Shown piece after piece: positions 24,901-36,046 of a DNA stretch of 64,000 bases (position 1 is the stretch's first letter; every line of letters starts with the position of its first letter). The translations under genes and the position numbers were made by a program. Below the pieces are notes generated by a model. The model saw only the letters and a list, made by a program, of their open reading frames with translations, was not told the origin of the DNA and did not search any database. The DNA is from Membranipora membranacea (taxonomy: Eukaryota; Bryozoa; Gymnolaemata; Cheilostomatida; Membraniporidae): positions 5,287,501 to 5,351,500 of the forward strand of contig OU612074.1 of NCBI GenBank assembly GCA_914767715.1, written 5' to 3'.

Positions 24901-27900
24901 TAACACTAAAGTAGCTTACTATGTCAGAAGTAGCACTCATACTCTATAAGCAGACATGTGAGACAACTAGCAAACTAAAAACCTGGGTTCTCCTCCTGAG
25001 CTTGAGTGTGCAGCAAGCTGCCAAAAACTGAAAACAGGCACGATCGCGCATTGGTAGCGACATTTTGATCATAGCCAATAGGCAGAGAAGCAGTGCACTA
25101 GTCAATTTACAGGGGACTGTTATCGTTAAAGTTGTACTAAGTGAGTCTGTCACAACAAAACTAAATCACACAACAACGACATGCTCCATTAATGTACTCT
25201 TGATCATACTTACGTATGCCGAGTCTCTGAAGAGAGTGTAGATTTTGTTTTTCGTGAGAGAGTCCTCCATGGCCAACACACTAGTCACATCTAGAGCTGT
25301 AATCATAGAGTTAGTTAATATTCTTAGTATCAAAGAGAGTGTTCTACTCAAATACAGGTACAATCTCTGATTTATCACCTGAAGGGTAATAATCGTAAGA
25401 ATGAAAAAAATGGCTGGTAAGCCTCATTGAAATGTACAACGCATGAGTAGATTCAACACTAGACCAAGTTTGGTCAGTTTGCCTGCATTCAGAGTTGCTC
25501 CCGATCCACAGGTCACTGCGGTTTGACCAGTGAGAAAGGAAGCAACTGGAATTTGGTAACAATGAGAATTAAAGCGCAGAGATCTCACTTGAATTTGCAG
25601 CATTCTGTTGATGCACTTTGATGCAGTTGCATTCAAACCTCACTCCACCGAGACACTGATTGCACAAATCTGTCAATCTCTCTAAAGAAACGTCATACTA
25701 ATAAACTCATTACTCAGCTCCGACATGGAGTTGTGGGATCGATGAATATTAAAGACTAACCAAAGACAACAACTTTATAAAAAATAACTGTTTGACTATG
25801 ACATGCTTTGGTCTTTTGGTAGTCTTTAAGAGGATTAAATCACCATTAGACATATCAGGCATTGGCTGTTCTCACATTCAGTAGCCATTATGTTGGTTCT
25901 GATTGGCGGGTCTGAAGAAGAAGTGCCAATGCCAGGTTATATGGTACCTTCAGGAAAGTATCTTCGACCTTGGCATTGCCTATAAGTTTCCATAAGTGGA
26001 GGTATTATTTGTGCTGAATTCGATCTGTTTGATGAATACTAAGGACCCTGTTACCACATTTACTGTCAGCGCAATTGCTCAGAGATCAGTGTGATGTGCA
26101 TTCGAAAACACAGCTGGTCATCAATTCCCTTCTTATGCAACATCGTACATTTAATCTAAGTTAGGCAATGCCAGGTCACGGCACTTTTCTCAAAGTATAA
26201 TATGACCTGGCATTGGCTCTTTTTTACCCCACCCACCATTAGAACCAACACATTGGCTACACATTCATTGATGACCAGATTTCTACAGCAAGCCTAGGTA
26301 GGTTGGTAGAATAGAAGTTATGTTACCATGTCACAAAAGAGGACAACTCTCGAATCAGTAATAATACCTTGTGGATACTGGATAATGGAGTTAATACTGG
26401 TTTGCTCACCATCGCTTTTGATAACAACCACCGGACTGTGGCGTCTAGGGTAAAAGAAGTTAATCCTGCCTCTAGTATTTATATATCTAGATACGACACA
26501 CTGACGATTATTATCGTACACTATTATTGTGTTAGCAGTTGATTGTATATATAACCTAACTCCTCGGTATAACTCCAGACCTTTAGGATAGCCAGCAACG
26601 AACCTAGACAGGGAAATTATCATATCAGGCCAAAGGCGTCTCCCTTCAACAATGTCCTAAATGAATTACATTAAAACGTAGTTGCACATTGTTTTAACAT
26701 ACAGATCATAATCATCGTCATCATCATGTATTAACATCAGTCAGGAATTGAATTCGCTCTAGTGGAACAAGGAGTCTCTAACTCCTTGAGTAGACATATA
26801 AGCAGATCATACAACCTGGATTTAAAACAAGGCATGCAGGTGCATTCACACGACTGAGACCTAACCAAAACATCGCAGTAAGTGAGTGCTACAGTACCTT
26901 GAAATTTTTAATTTCCAGATGCAAACTGATGATACATACTTTTATATGTAATGATCTGCAGACTACATTGGGTTTTACATACATAACATAACATTGGGGT
27001 ATACATACCCAATTTTTCCTTCAGCACGACATTTATTCCATTCAGGTTGACACATTTTGGGCTGAGAGAGTAGTTGTGAGTCGGGACCATCTTTAGCGAG
27101 TGAACTGATGCAAGTATCTGAATTTGCTCCATAACCAAAATAATGACTGCTCCTCCTCGTCTTATAATCTACCTTTCAACATGAGAGAAATTTGTCACAG
27201 TATGTCACAGTGTGTCATAATGTGTCACATTATATCACATTATCTCATAGGTTGTGAGTCACAATTTGACAGTGCATATCACAGTGCATGTCTGGCTGCC
27301 TGACTTTGAATCAATTTTAGCAGCAGCAGCAGATTTTTATAAATGTAACCTCTCAGAATAACCTCTGCAAAACAAGACAAAAGATACTGAAAAACATAAC
27401 TGTATTGAAATATCTAAATATTAATTTTCGAACCAACCCTCGATACAAAGCCGCTTCGTCCATCAGAGAACAGTATATCCCCATTTTCAAACTGCTCCAA
27501 TCCGTCCAGACTCCACATCTGTATATCATTGCCAGATTTGTCAATGCTGTAACCCGGAGGGTTCGTATGTCTGCCTGCAAGAAACTTTATCTTATTGATG
27601 CAGGCCCATAGTTCTAGGGGAAACAGGGGCGTACTGCCTCCCCTAGAACGCTCAACAGAGTCTAAAATCACTATGATCGAATATTCCATGTCAGAATCAG
27701 CTCATTTAGGGGCTCCATTTGCTATTTATACTATTACAATGCTTAGATAGGCTGGGGATTAACCCCAGACACCACAGGAGTGCTCTCAATACCCGTCCTG
27801 GTGTTTCTTCACACCCCTAAAGATTTCTGCCTCCCCTACTATTTGTCCTAAACTATGGCCCTGATATGACTTTGCTGGTTTGTGACGCCTATGTATATAT

Positions 27901-28798
27901 GGTGAATACTGCAACTATATGAAGACTATTTGACTAATCAATATGTTATTTCATGTAATCGAACGCATAACAGATTTCAAGGAACTCAGTACATTGTGAA
28001 TTGTAACCGAATTAGCATATACACCCGATGGTGCTTGCTCCCCCAGTAGGACTTATGTGTACCAACCGTTTCATTGGCATCAATCACCTGGCAGCAAACA
28101 ACGGGCTATCTCACCATGTCCGTTACAAAGCCAAGTAGATAAGATAAGTAGATATAATAACTCCACAAGTATTTAAGTTTATCGTTATAAATACAATTTC
28201 AGACACTTACCGATAATGGATTTTCTCGAATGTAGAGGATCAGTAATATCTAATTGATCTATACCACGATCGTGAGCTAGTAAGAGTACACCTGGCCTCT
28301 GTTTGTCCGGCATTATGTGTGTTATTTGCTGAGGCCATAATTTCTTATCATATATAACTATAGTGATCACCTCATCATCCAGTCTAATACTATGCTGAAA
28401 CCTGTAACCAACAATCACAAGGATGAACTGAATAACTCGACCAATCATAGACCACATGTTTGGTGCAGTAGAGTCGATTTTTTAACAAAGGTGCAGAGTA
28501 GACAGCAGTATTGAACTCGAAGATGGATCAAGATGCAAGAGTGTATATTATTCTGAGTGATCCAGTGGCAACAACAAATCAGCCAATATAGAAGATGGAC
28601 CACTCATGACCCCATGAGATAATTGTGGTGGACCATGTGTGTTAATTAATTCACAGGCCTACATAAACACAAATCCGCAAAAACTTTAAAGCTGACATAT
28701 AACCCACGTGATCCATGTGTGTACAAAGTTAATTTCACATACCTGATGAGTATGATAATAACGGTGAGCATCAACCAGTAGACTTTCGAGTGAGTCAT
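18977..28798 (-). CDS. Type I membrane protein: NHL/beta-propeller-like ectodomain, H1-like basic tail
   Basis: Nine exons join in one frame to 632 residues: 28,743-28,798; 28,211-28,401; 27,434-27,574; 27,005-27,168; 26,368-26,656; 25,214-25,296; 24,777-24,879; 21,166-21,309; 18,977-19,704. Residues 1-18 are a signal peptide ([18 protein letters not shown]). The ectodomain (about 20-410) has strands such as [16 protein letters not shown], and [18 protein letters not shown] followed by a Phe-Gly-x-Gly block, typical of NHL or six-bladed propeller repeats. It has few Cys (about 150-180). A Pro-rich stalk (PPPP) precedes one membrane segment (about 414-438, [14 protein letters not shown]), then KKKK and a tail of about 190 residues packed with Lys, Ser and Ala (for example [15 protein letters not shown]). 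The borders of exons 3 and 4 (GTTCGA and GTATAC donors) are the least certain. No named family is recognised. A receptor or adhesion role is inference. Confidence 0.85.
21330..24525 (+). repeat. 12-bp telomere-like minisatellite, ~265 units, with higher-order repeats
   Basis: The array consists of GTTAGGTTTAGT and close variants (GTGAGG, AAGTGT, GCTAGG) for about 3.2 kb. Each 12-mer is two related hexamers, TTAGGT and TTAGTG, resembling the TTAGG/TTAGGG telomere motifs. A diagnostic marker (GTTAGTTTGGTG, one G lost, then TGAGGTATAGTG) recurs near 22,070, 23,110 and 23,793, so units of about 1,043 and 683 bp have been duplicated as blocks. Long open frames on both strands (Val-Arg-Phe-Ser or Thr-Leu-Asn-Leu repeats) follow from the 12-bp period and are not genes. 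The array lies in the intron between exons 7 and 8 of the membrane-protein gene. Confidence 0.97.
25448..25562. mobile_element. MITE family A, copy 1
   Basis: ACCAAGTTTGGTC...TTTGCCTGCATTC...GTTGCTCC, then CACTGGTCA-like centre, then the inverted half GGAAGCAACTGGAAT. The same ordered blocks occur at 39,817, 41,512, 45,342 and 54,636. Length is about 100-170 bp with no coding capacity. Confidence 0.7.
25876..26262. mobile_element. MITE family C, ~385 bp with ~65-bp terminal inverted repeats
   Basis: The left end (AGTAGCCATTATGTTGGTTC ... GTGCCAATGCCAGGTTATAT) is matched in reverse complement by the right end (ATATGACCTGGCATTGGCTC ... GAACCAACACATTGGCTACA). The interior has no open frame. A second copy is at 54,939-55,168 and a partial end near 33,945-34,025. 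Confidence 0.85.
27601..27863. mobile_element. MITE family B, best copy, 263 bp
   Basis: CAGGCCCATAGTT at the left end is mirrored by AACTATGGCCCTG at the right end (12 of 13 positions). The inside carries GGGGAGGCAG/CTGCCTCCCCTAGAA and GGCTGGGGATTAACCCCAGA. It lies in intron 2 of the membrane-protein gene, 27 nt from the exon-3 acceptor. Confidence 0.8.
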
Positions 28799-30253
28799 GC
28801 TGTCTCAATACTCGCTGACTTGTGTCAGGTAATGAGTCATGCTTGCTGCCGTCTACACAAAGCTGTCATTGTCTGACATCATCAAGTATAGTAAATAATT
28901 TGTCACATGACTATGATGAGGACTGCAGCAATGGGGCTAAGCAGTACTGCTAGGTCTACTCTTTTAAGAGTAGATCTTCTCTATTTAAAGTTCTACATTC
29001 TACTCTTTTGAAAAAAAGCATGGAAATCTGAGCTTTTTTAAGGTTTGAGCCTTTTTGTATTCCTCATCCCCATTCCCTACCTATTCATATTCAATCTATT
29101 ATTACCATGTTGTCTTGATCTAATTATGTTCACACAAAGATTTGCGTTTACGTTTTGTTGATATATGGCCTCAAGTATTAATTTGAGGCCTCAATGCAAA
29201 AAATATTTCGGTTTGCCACAGATACCAAGCTCGAGCCATCTACACCTAACAGCTAATCTACTTTTCCCACCTTAAAAGCTAACAGCCCTGGGGCTAGGAG
29301 TTGTAGCCCTTTTTGAGAGCAATTGTGGCGATTAAATGACCTTTGAATTGAATTTCTTTATCATATAAGTAACTGCCTGACTATAACACGCTTTGATCTT
29401 TGTGTACATTGATAACTATTAGGCCCCATTGCTCCTTCCCATACGCCGGTTTACCAAGGAGTTCTCCTCGCCCTAGCCTGTCTTTCTATCCTCGCCTTAA
29501 CCAACAGGTCCAGATAACTGTTTTGTTCCCGTTCCACCAAAGATCTTTCAAGTTATGAGAGCTACCATCTTATTATAATCGGTTCGAAAGCTAAAAAGAA
29601 GGTAGGTATGCACAATAAATAACAAAAAACTGTAAAAACCATTTATTTTTCCTACATTTGTAGACTATGCCAAACTGTTGTCTTTGTTAGCATATCTTGC
29701 TGTTTGAAATTTCTAAAGACATTCTTCACAAGATGATAATTAATTGATGAAATTGAAAAGTTTTAACAAAATGACTACTGATATTGTTATAATTTTTAAA
29801 TTGAACGCATGGGGGTAGAACCAGACTTCTTGATAGTTTTTAACCTTTTAGTAGTTGTGTATTAATTAACTGATGTTCTTTTATTTTCAATTCACAGAGA
29901 ACGTCTTAATTGTAATGTATAACTGTCATTATTACCAAAATAAACTCATTCATTCATTTCTAGTGCCTTCCACTCACCTCGTACAGATTAATGTTGCTAA
30001 AGACGATATCCTTGATCCTCATGACGTAACATTGAAGAAATTTGATTTTGTATTTTGTTTCGGTTGAATGAGCAAAGCATCTCATTCCTCCCGAGGTCAC
30101 AACTATATCCTTTCCGTACTATTACCAGTACCATAATATTGAATGAAGAAACAAGTTGCATTGGCTGAGTGGGCGTAATTCTCAAAGGTAAACCTATCGG
30201 TATTTTTGTGAATGCTGTTGAAGTGATAGGACGCTGCATTAGAACTTATAAGT
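28799..30253. other. Head-to-head intergenic region
   Basis: This 1.45 kb region separates the leftward membrane-protein start (28,798) from the rightward peptide-gene start (30,254). It must hold both promoters. I see no clear TATA box or other gene in it. Confidence 0.5.
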
Positions 30254-30952
30254 ATGGCAGAGTTGAACTTTATGTAAGTACACAACTTCACACACAGAAT
30301 AAAATATATAAATACATCATAATATACACATACATCACAACATATACATACATAATAACATACATATACAGCATAACATATATATACATCATAACATATA
30401 CAACATAATATGTACATCATTATTTGAATGATATATACAGTACCAGCTACATATTGAACATCAATGTACATCATATACGTTTCAGCTACATCTTAATCAC
30501 ATAGTTTATTGTATTTAAACCGTTTTTGTAGCGTATTTGCAGCTGTGATTGCATTAGCTCTTGTATTTGGAATTTATCGAAGTGAGTTCTATCAACATAT
30601 CAATCAATACCTTTTATAATACATAAAATACCCCGCAGATAGGAGATAACGAGTTGGTTTATAAGTAGTACAATCTGTATTTTTTACCCAGAAGTGCAAT
30701 GAGTTTTATAAGTGTAAAAATGTTTCATAACTATAGCAGAACGAGCTATCAGACTGTATATTTCCTTGTTCCTTCTGTATTATTCAAAATTTCTAAAGAT
30801 CATCCATGTATATTGTATATTATACAGGCTATATGAGGACAGGAGTATGTAAACCTGGCTTTGAACTTTATCCCTTTGAGTATGCCACCTCTTCCAGCTG
30901 TTACGGACATGGTGAATTAGGTTTTGGAGAATTGGATTACTGCTGTCCCTAA
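30254..30952 (+). CDS. Small secreted four-cysteine peptide 1
   Basis: Exons 30,254-30,273, 30,532-30,581 and 30,828-30,952 join in frame to 64 residues. Borders are AT|GTAAGT, TTTTGTAG|C, A|GTGAGT and TATACAG|G. Residues 1-22 are a signal peptide (MAELNFIVFAAVIALALVFG). The mature part has four cysteines in the pattern C-x16-C-x13-CC and ends with YCCP at the stop. It shares PG-aromatic-x-L-x-PF, an SCY-x-H block and EL-D/N-YCCP with the gene at 33,656-34,414, and the intron before the mature exon is phase 1 in both. AATAAA lies at 31,477-31,482. No named family is recognised. Antimicrobial, signalling or venom-like roles are all possible for such peptides and none is shown. Confidence 0.8.
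30295..30425 (+). repeat. AT/CATA-rich microsatellite-like stretch
   Basis: Irregular repeats of ATACATA, CATAACATA and TATATACATC inside the first intron of the peptide-1 gene. Confidence 0.7.
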
Positions 30953-31011
30953 AGTTCTACCTGACTTATACACCAGCACAATTAATGACAAAGACTTAAC
31001 ACTCATATTGA

Positions 31012-31228
31012 ATGCTGAATACTGAGTACTGTATACTGAATGCTGAATGCCGAACACTGAAATTTGAATTAAGAACACCGAAATTTGAACACCGAAATTT
31101 GAACACCGAAATTTGACCACCGAAATTTGAGCACCGAAAGTTGAACACTGAAATTTGAAAATCGAAATTTGAACACCGATATATTGAATATACTTATTGC
31201 CGTATGCCGAATACTGAATGCCGAATAC
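31012..31228 (+). repeat. 14-bp tandem repeat flanked by GAATGCTGAATACT-type units
   Basis: GAACACCGAAATTT is repeated about eight times (31,065-31,180) with point changes. On both sides lie shorter units of GAATACTGAATGCCGAA. It begins about 60 bp after the stop codon of the peptide-1 gene, so it is in the 3'UTR or just beyond; the AATAAA at 31,477 lies after it. Confidence 0.85.
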
Positions 31229-31729
31229 TACTATACATGGTACTCTCCTAAATTAGAATCAATTGAAAAAACTCACATGTCAAAGAAGCTTGGCGATGTT
31301 CTCTACCTGTCAAAAATCCGTTACAACTTTCATTGACCAAGTCTATACCGTACCATCAGTCAATCACATGTAGTGATAACCATTAATCGACTTTGACAGA
31401 CTACCATCTGGCAGGTTCCGCTCACTAAAGCGACACACCAATCTAAGAAAGAATATATGTCGCCCTTGACTTATTGAATAAAGTGTTCTCTTAGTCTGTG
31501 TGTTTTTTTATTTTATAGATTTAACAGAAAGATTTGCGTCCACATTTTTTACATAATGACCTTTTTATATCTTGCATCATATTTTATTTGTGATCTTGGC
31601 ATGCTTTCACAATCTTAGTTTTCTCAAACATGAGATAATGAATACACATACATAAAGTGACTGGTTATCACAAGTGCAGCGGTCTGAGCACACAGACTAG
31701 GAATAATAGTGCTTATGCTCCAGATATAG

Positions 31730-33480
31730 ATATTAATTGTGTTTTATTTGGTTTTAATTTATCATCTACAGTCATATATCTGTTTTATGTGGTTGGCGAT
31801 TAAATCCGCTACTTTCTCATTTGCCTCCGTTAGATAGCGTGAGATCCCATGTATGTCATCAGAGAGGGTGGGCTCACAATACCAATTCTCAGGCTCTTAA
31901 TTTCTAATATGAATGTCTTATCTTTCTCTGCCTCTAACAATATAACAGTTCCGCTACTCACAGTCACCTGTATAGGCCCTAGATCAAGTTTGATCCTAAT
32001 TGCCAGCAATCTGGTCATTCCTATTCTACTGTTGAGTCGCTGTCAAAGTCATCAAGAACTTTCAATTTTTTAAATTGGAGTTGCCCTGTTTACTACCCCT
32101 GGTACTAATTAGTATTTCGTGCTAAGAAGGAGTCAAAAACTTTGAAATAAATGATAGATATCTGTAAATTGTGGAGTGTCACTTCTGTGTATAAGAAAAT
32201 GTTAACATTCAACAAATAAAAGTATCTTGTTTTATTTGTTGTACTTTCTCAGCGGTATCAATCCATACTCAATTGTTTACATGTTTGAAATGCATCTCGC
32301 AGCTCATCACTGATTTGGAATCTTCCCTGTAATTGTTGAACTGGTGAAAAACAATATGTTTGGTTGCTTGAGGGAGACAAATCCGAACTCTAGCTGGTGG
32401 CAGTTGTGCACACTTTCTAAAATTTCTTAGCTCCTCTTCCAGCTTCCTCAGCTCGCAAATTTTTCGAAACAAATTCCAAATCCTCACACTTGGTTTCATA
32501 TACTGAGATAGCATTCAAATACTGCAATGCAAAAAAAATTCAAGTATCCACCGACTATCCACAAAGCTTAGGATAACTCCAAAGAATAGGACGAAAGTTC
32601 ATGATCCCTTTTGCCGGCGGCTCAAACCGTATATGCAAGCAAATTGGATGATGCTTGATCAATATAGACCCCTAAAAACACTGCGTAGTCTAATTTGGAA
32701 CACAATGTTGTGGTCGATAATTGGAAGAAAATAATTCACTATTTATTTACAAACGCTTAATTTGACCTGACCATGCTTTTTTTATTCAAATTTGTAGGGA
32801 GATAAAGCCACTACACTTCACATTTTAAAAAAATTGTTGGAATGCTTCTGACCTTTGTCTTGCGATTACCGACAACGAAAACCAGTCAAGGTGGAAATTC
32901 TCATCCGTTGACTCATTATGTGTTTTGCGTAATGCTCTTGAATATCAAATTGCAATTGCGAAAAGCCTATAAAACTGATATAAGGTATGAATGTTCATTG
33001 TAGAGACCATCCATGATCACTGCTATTCAAATTAAGTGGGCACATTCCAAGGATTCATGAATTAACTTGTTTCCTTGTTGTCAGAATAATAACCAGCAAA
33101 CAAAGTAAGGCTTTGCCAGTTCTAAAAAAAACATTCTAAATAAGTCGGTAAGTTCCTCGTTATGTAAGTGATTGCCTCAAACAACAGGTGGAATATAGTA
33201 CTGATCAACACCCTCGAGATCATTATGAAGGTTGGGTGAGTAGACATTTTGATATTTCATCTTCGAAAGGTTCAATACAATCTGGATCTGATAGAAAATG
33301 ATTTCATCATCAATACAAAGTTGTTGGCGACATTTAAATAATATCGTCCCGATTCATTATTTTCAATTGAGGCTTGCGAGGTTACAGATTTTTGATGCAA
33401 TGCTGGATATTTATTGAAGTCATGGTACAAATCACTTGCCATAATGGCACCTTGAGCCTCAAGCCAAATCCAAAACAGCC
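31730..33480 (-). pseudogene. Decayed minus-strand coding fragments (transposon or dead gene)
   Basis: Several stretches read like former protein on the minus strand but shift frame repeatedly. They are 33,470-33,300 (contains IENNESGRYYLNVANN), 33,330-33,190 (contains YSPNLHNDLEGVDQYY), 32,960-32,860 (contains QEHYAKHIMSQRMR), 32,525-32,420 (contains YLNAISVYETKCEDL), 32,400-32,260 (contains GRFQISDELRDAF, ends in a stop) and 31,870-31,760 (contains TEANEKVADLIANH, ends in a stop). A strong acceptor (TTTTTTTTGCATTGCAG) precedes the 32,525 block, and AATAAA follows the 31,770 stop. Either this is a small multi-exon gene that I cannot assemble, or a transposable-element relic. No domain is recognised. 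Confidence 0.4.
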
Positions 33481-33655
33481 ATAACCAAGAGGTAGAGAAA
33501 AGGATTAAGCATCAAACAATGTAATTTCCTTGAATTACAAGTAAAGTCAGGTCGATGATGATACGGATAAGTCAACTCATTCTCTCGGGAATTCTGACAA
33601 AACAGGAAACTAAATGTCAGCACGCCTTTGCTTTCATCTGATAGTCTATTCCTGA

Positions 33656-34414
33656 ATGATGAGTTTCTTTTACAGTGTTTTATTCCTCGGCTTTATCACG
33701 GTGGTTTTCAGTCTTGGACAGTGTCAAGGTAAGGTATCAGTGTATAACTTAGACACCAAAATCTAACAAAGAGGGTCTTATCTCAATTTTTCAACACCAA
33801 CATCATTTATAGGGGGGGGGGGGGGGGGTGAAGTGCCCATAATCTGGAAATCAGTTATACCTGTAGTTGTAGGATAGGTATGTTTAGCAATTGTTCTTGT
33901 CTCACGATGAAGGTTGATAAAAGATATACTGGAGGATTTTAATGGCTCAATGGGGGTTTCAAAGCCAAAGTACTGGCTCTGATTGGTTGGGTTGGGGAGA
34001 TTGAAGCCAACACATTGGCTAGGGTTTCTGCACTAGTTTTGTTGAAAGGGAAAGGGGCTGACTAATTCATGCAATAAAATGTGGTGATAGTTGGATAAGT
34101 ACAAGTATTTGCCAGGAGCTGCTATCACTAAGAATACAACATCTGTTCTTGTTGTAAGTCAGTTTTAAAAGGTAATCAATCTTCCATTATCGAATTTACT
34201 TCTTTGATTAAATGAAGACAGTAGGTATATCAATTCAGCTAAATAAAGTAACATGGTTTATGTTTATTTCTTTTCAGCTAATGGATTTCAAACTGAGTTA
34301 ACAGTGTGCATGCCCGGATGGAACCTTTCCCCTTTTTACCTGAACTCCAACTGTTATGAGCACAGAAAGGATGGGTATGCAGAACTGAACTACTGCTGCC
34401 CGGGAGGCTTCTAA
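33656..34414 (+). CDS. Small secreted four-cysteine peptide 2
   Basis: Two exons, 33,656-33,728 and 34,278-34,414, join in frame to 69 residues (G|GTAAGG donor, TTTTCAG acceptor). Two adjacent in-frame ATGs (33,656 and 33,659) could start it. Residues 1-22 are a signal peptide (MSFFYSVLFLGFITVVFSLG). The mature region has C-x14-C-x13-CC and ends with YCCPGGF. It is a diverged paralogue of the peptide at 30,254-30,952: PGWNLSPF against PGFELYPF, NCYEH against SCYGH, and AELNYCCP against GELDYCCP. The signal sequences are unrelated while the mature spacing is kept. AATAAA lies at 34,564-34,569. The family is unknown to me, and any activity is inference. Confidence 0.8.
33812..33828 (+). repeat. 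Poly(G) tract, 17 nt
   Basis: The longest homopolymer in the window, inside the single coding intron of the peptide-2 gene. Confidence 0.9.
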
Positions 34415-36046
34415 TTCAACAATAACTATTGTTAAAAACCATTTATTATAGTCTGATTGCACAGACCACCAGTGTTTATAGTCTGAGTGACCAAACCACA
34501 AGCACAGATCTCTGACAATAAACCAGTGATTACCAGCTTTTATCATCACAACCGATGCAACATAATAAATTCCTTTGAATCTATTAGTCTACATGCATTA
34601 CCGTGATGACGACTGGGCATGTAGATTACTGTTATACTACATAATAATTGCAGTCAGAGAAAACAAAAAATGCCTCATGTATGATTTGACTGATTAAAAC
34701 TGTCAAAAGAGACATCACAATATACCGCATGATTAACTATGCTCACAAAAAGCAGGAAGCTGATAGGATTGATCTGGGATTCTGAGACATAGTTTTTCAG
34801 ATATGATCAGCTTGTGACTTCTTTATGATGATGACCACCATGAATACAGTTCATTGATTAGAGTCGGAGGCTATTTTATTGATTTTATGGCTCTACTTAA
34901 TTGTACAATACACATGAGTTATCTGCTCAGGCATCAAGGAAAGATAACTGACCATCACTCAATTGCACTAGCTGCGAGCATACAATCCAAGACCATGTGT
35001 CTGGGTATCTGAGTAACAGGCTATAATTAATCACTGTCAGCTATCGATTGCACAAGCTATCTGAGAACACTGGTAAGTCGGCCATGACAGTCACCAAAGT
35101 ACCCATCTCTGAAGCTTGTTGGCGTCAGATGAGGTGTAGTTGTAGACCAGCATCCAAGGCACCAGCAAAGGCGACCCTTCTAACAGTGCAACAAGTTCTG
35201 TGCGGTGGATCACAAGATGCGCTGTGAATGGCCTCCAAATGTTAATAATGCAGTCACAACCGCACCCGCCAGTAGTAACTCTGAGCTGTCCCTTAGTATG
35301 TATGTATGTAGCCTTAATTCCATGTCAAAGGCGTTGCTCTTCATCTTTTGGTTTTGACAGTACCATAGTGAGTTAGGTCGCAATGGAGGGGGGGGGGTGA
35401 GGTTGGCATGGGTGTTATCTATGAGAGATTCTCGTTAGATAAAGTCCTAGTCCTCATAACAAGAGGACGAGGGAGTGAGGGAGAGAGAAGAGCAATGTCT
35501 CCTGCCTCGGATAACATTATCATCTCGGTATCATCACCTGTAAACTGCATAATAACAATTTGCTCAATTGAATTATTACTACAAATATTGAAATTAAGTT
35601 TAATGATAATTTATTCCTTATATATTTATTCTATAAACATACACTGAGATTTGCAAATCTGCAAAATGTCTCATTTCAATAATGAGCAGACAAACTATAC
35701 GGTTGTCAATAAGCCACACATAATAATGATATAACCATAAATAAATCGATCACTATTCTAACTAGAGTAAAGATATATATATTTCAATTAGAGATTATTC
35801 AGACGGAAATAAGAGAGCGCTAAAAACGAAATAAAATATAATATAAGTTATACAATTTTAAAATGGGGAGAACAGAGTATAAAAATATAATATAGAATTT
35901 TGATATTCAGATATATAATTACACTTTACAATGTACAGTCAAAACAATCACAGATATTCCGTTAGTAGACAGTCTTACATGGTTCATTAAATCGGCTCAT
36001 AAAAACTAATTTAAAAACAATAACAAACCATGTGATTTAATAACTA
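34415..36046. other. Tail-to-tail intergenic region and TIAM 3'UTR
   Basis: No gene is visible. The right part (about 35,600-36,046) is very AT-rich and probably the 3'UTR of the leftward TIAM gene, with AATAAA motifs on the minus strand near 35,610 and 35,626. A run of ten G lies at 35,388-35,397. Confidence 0.5.
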
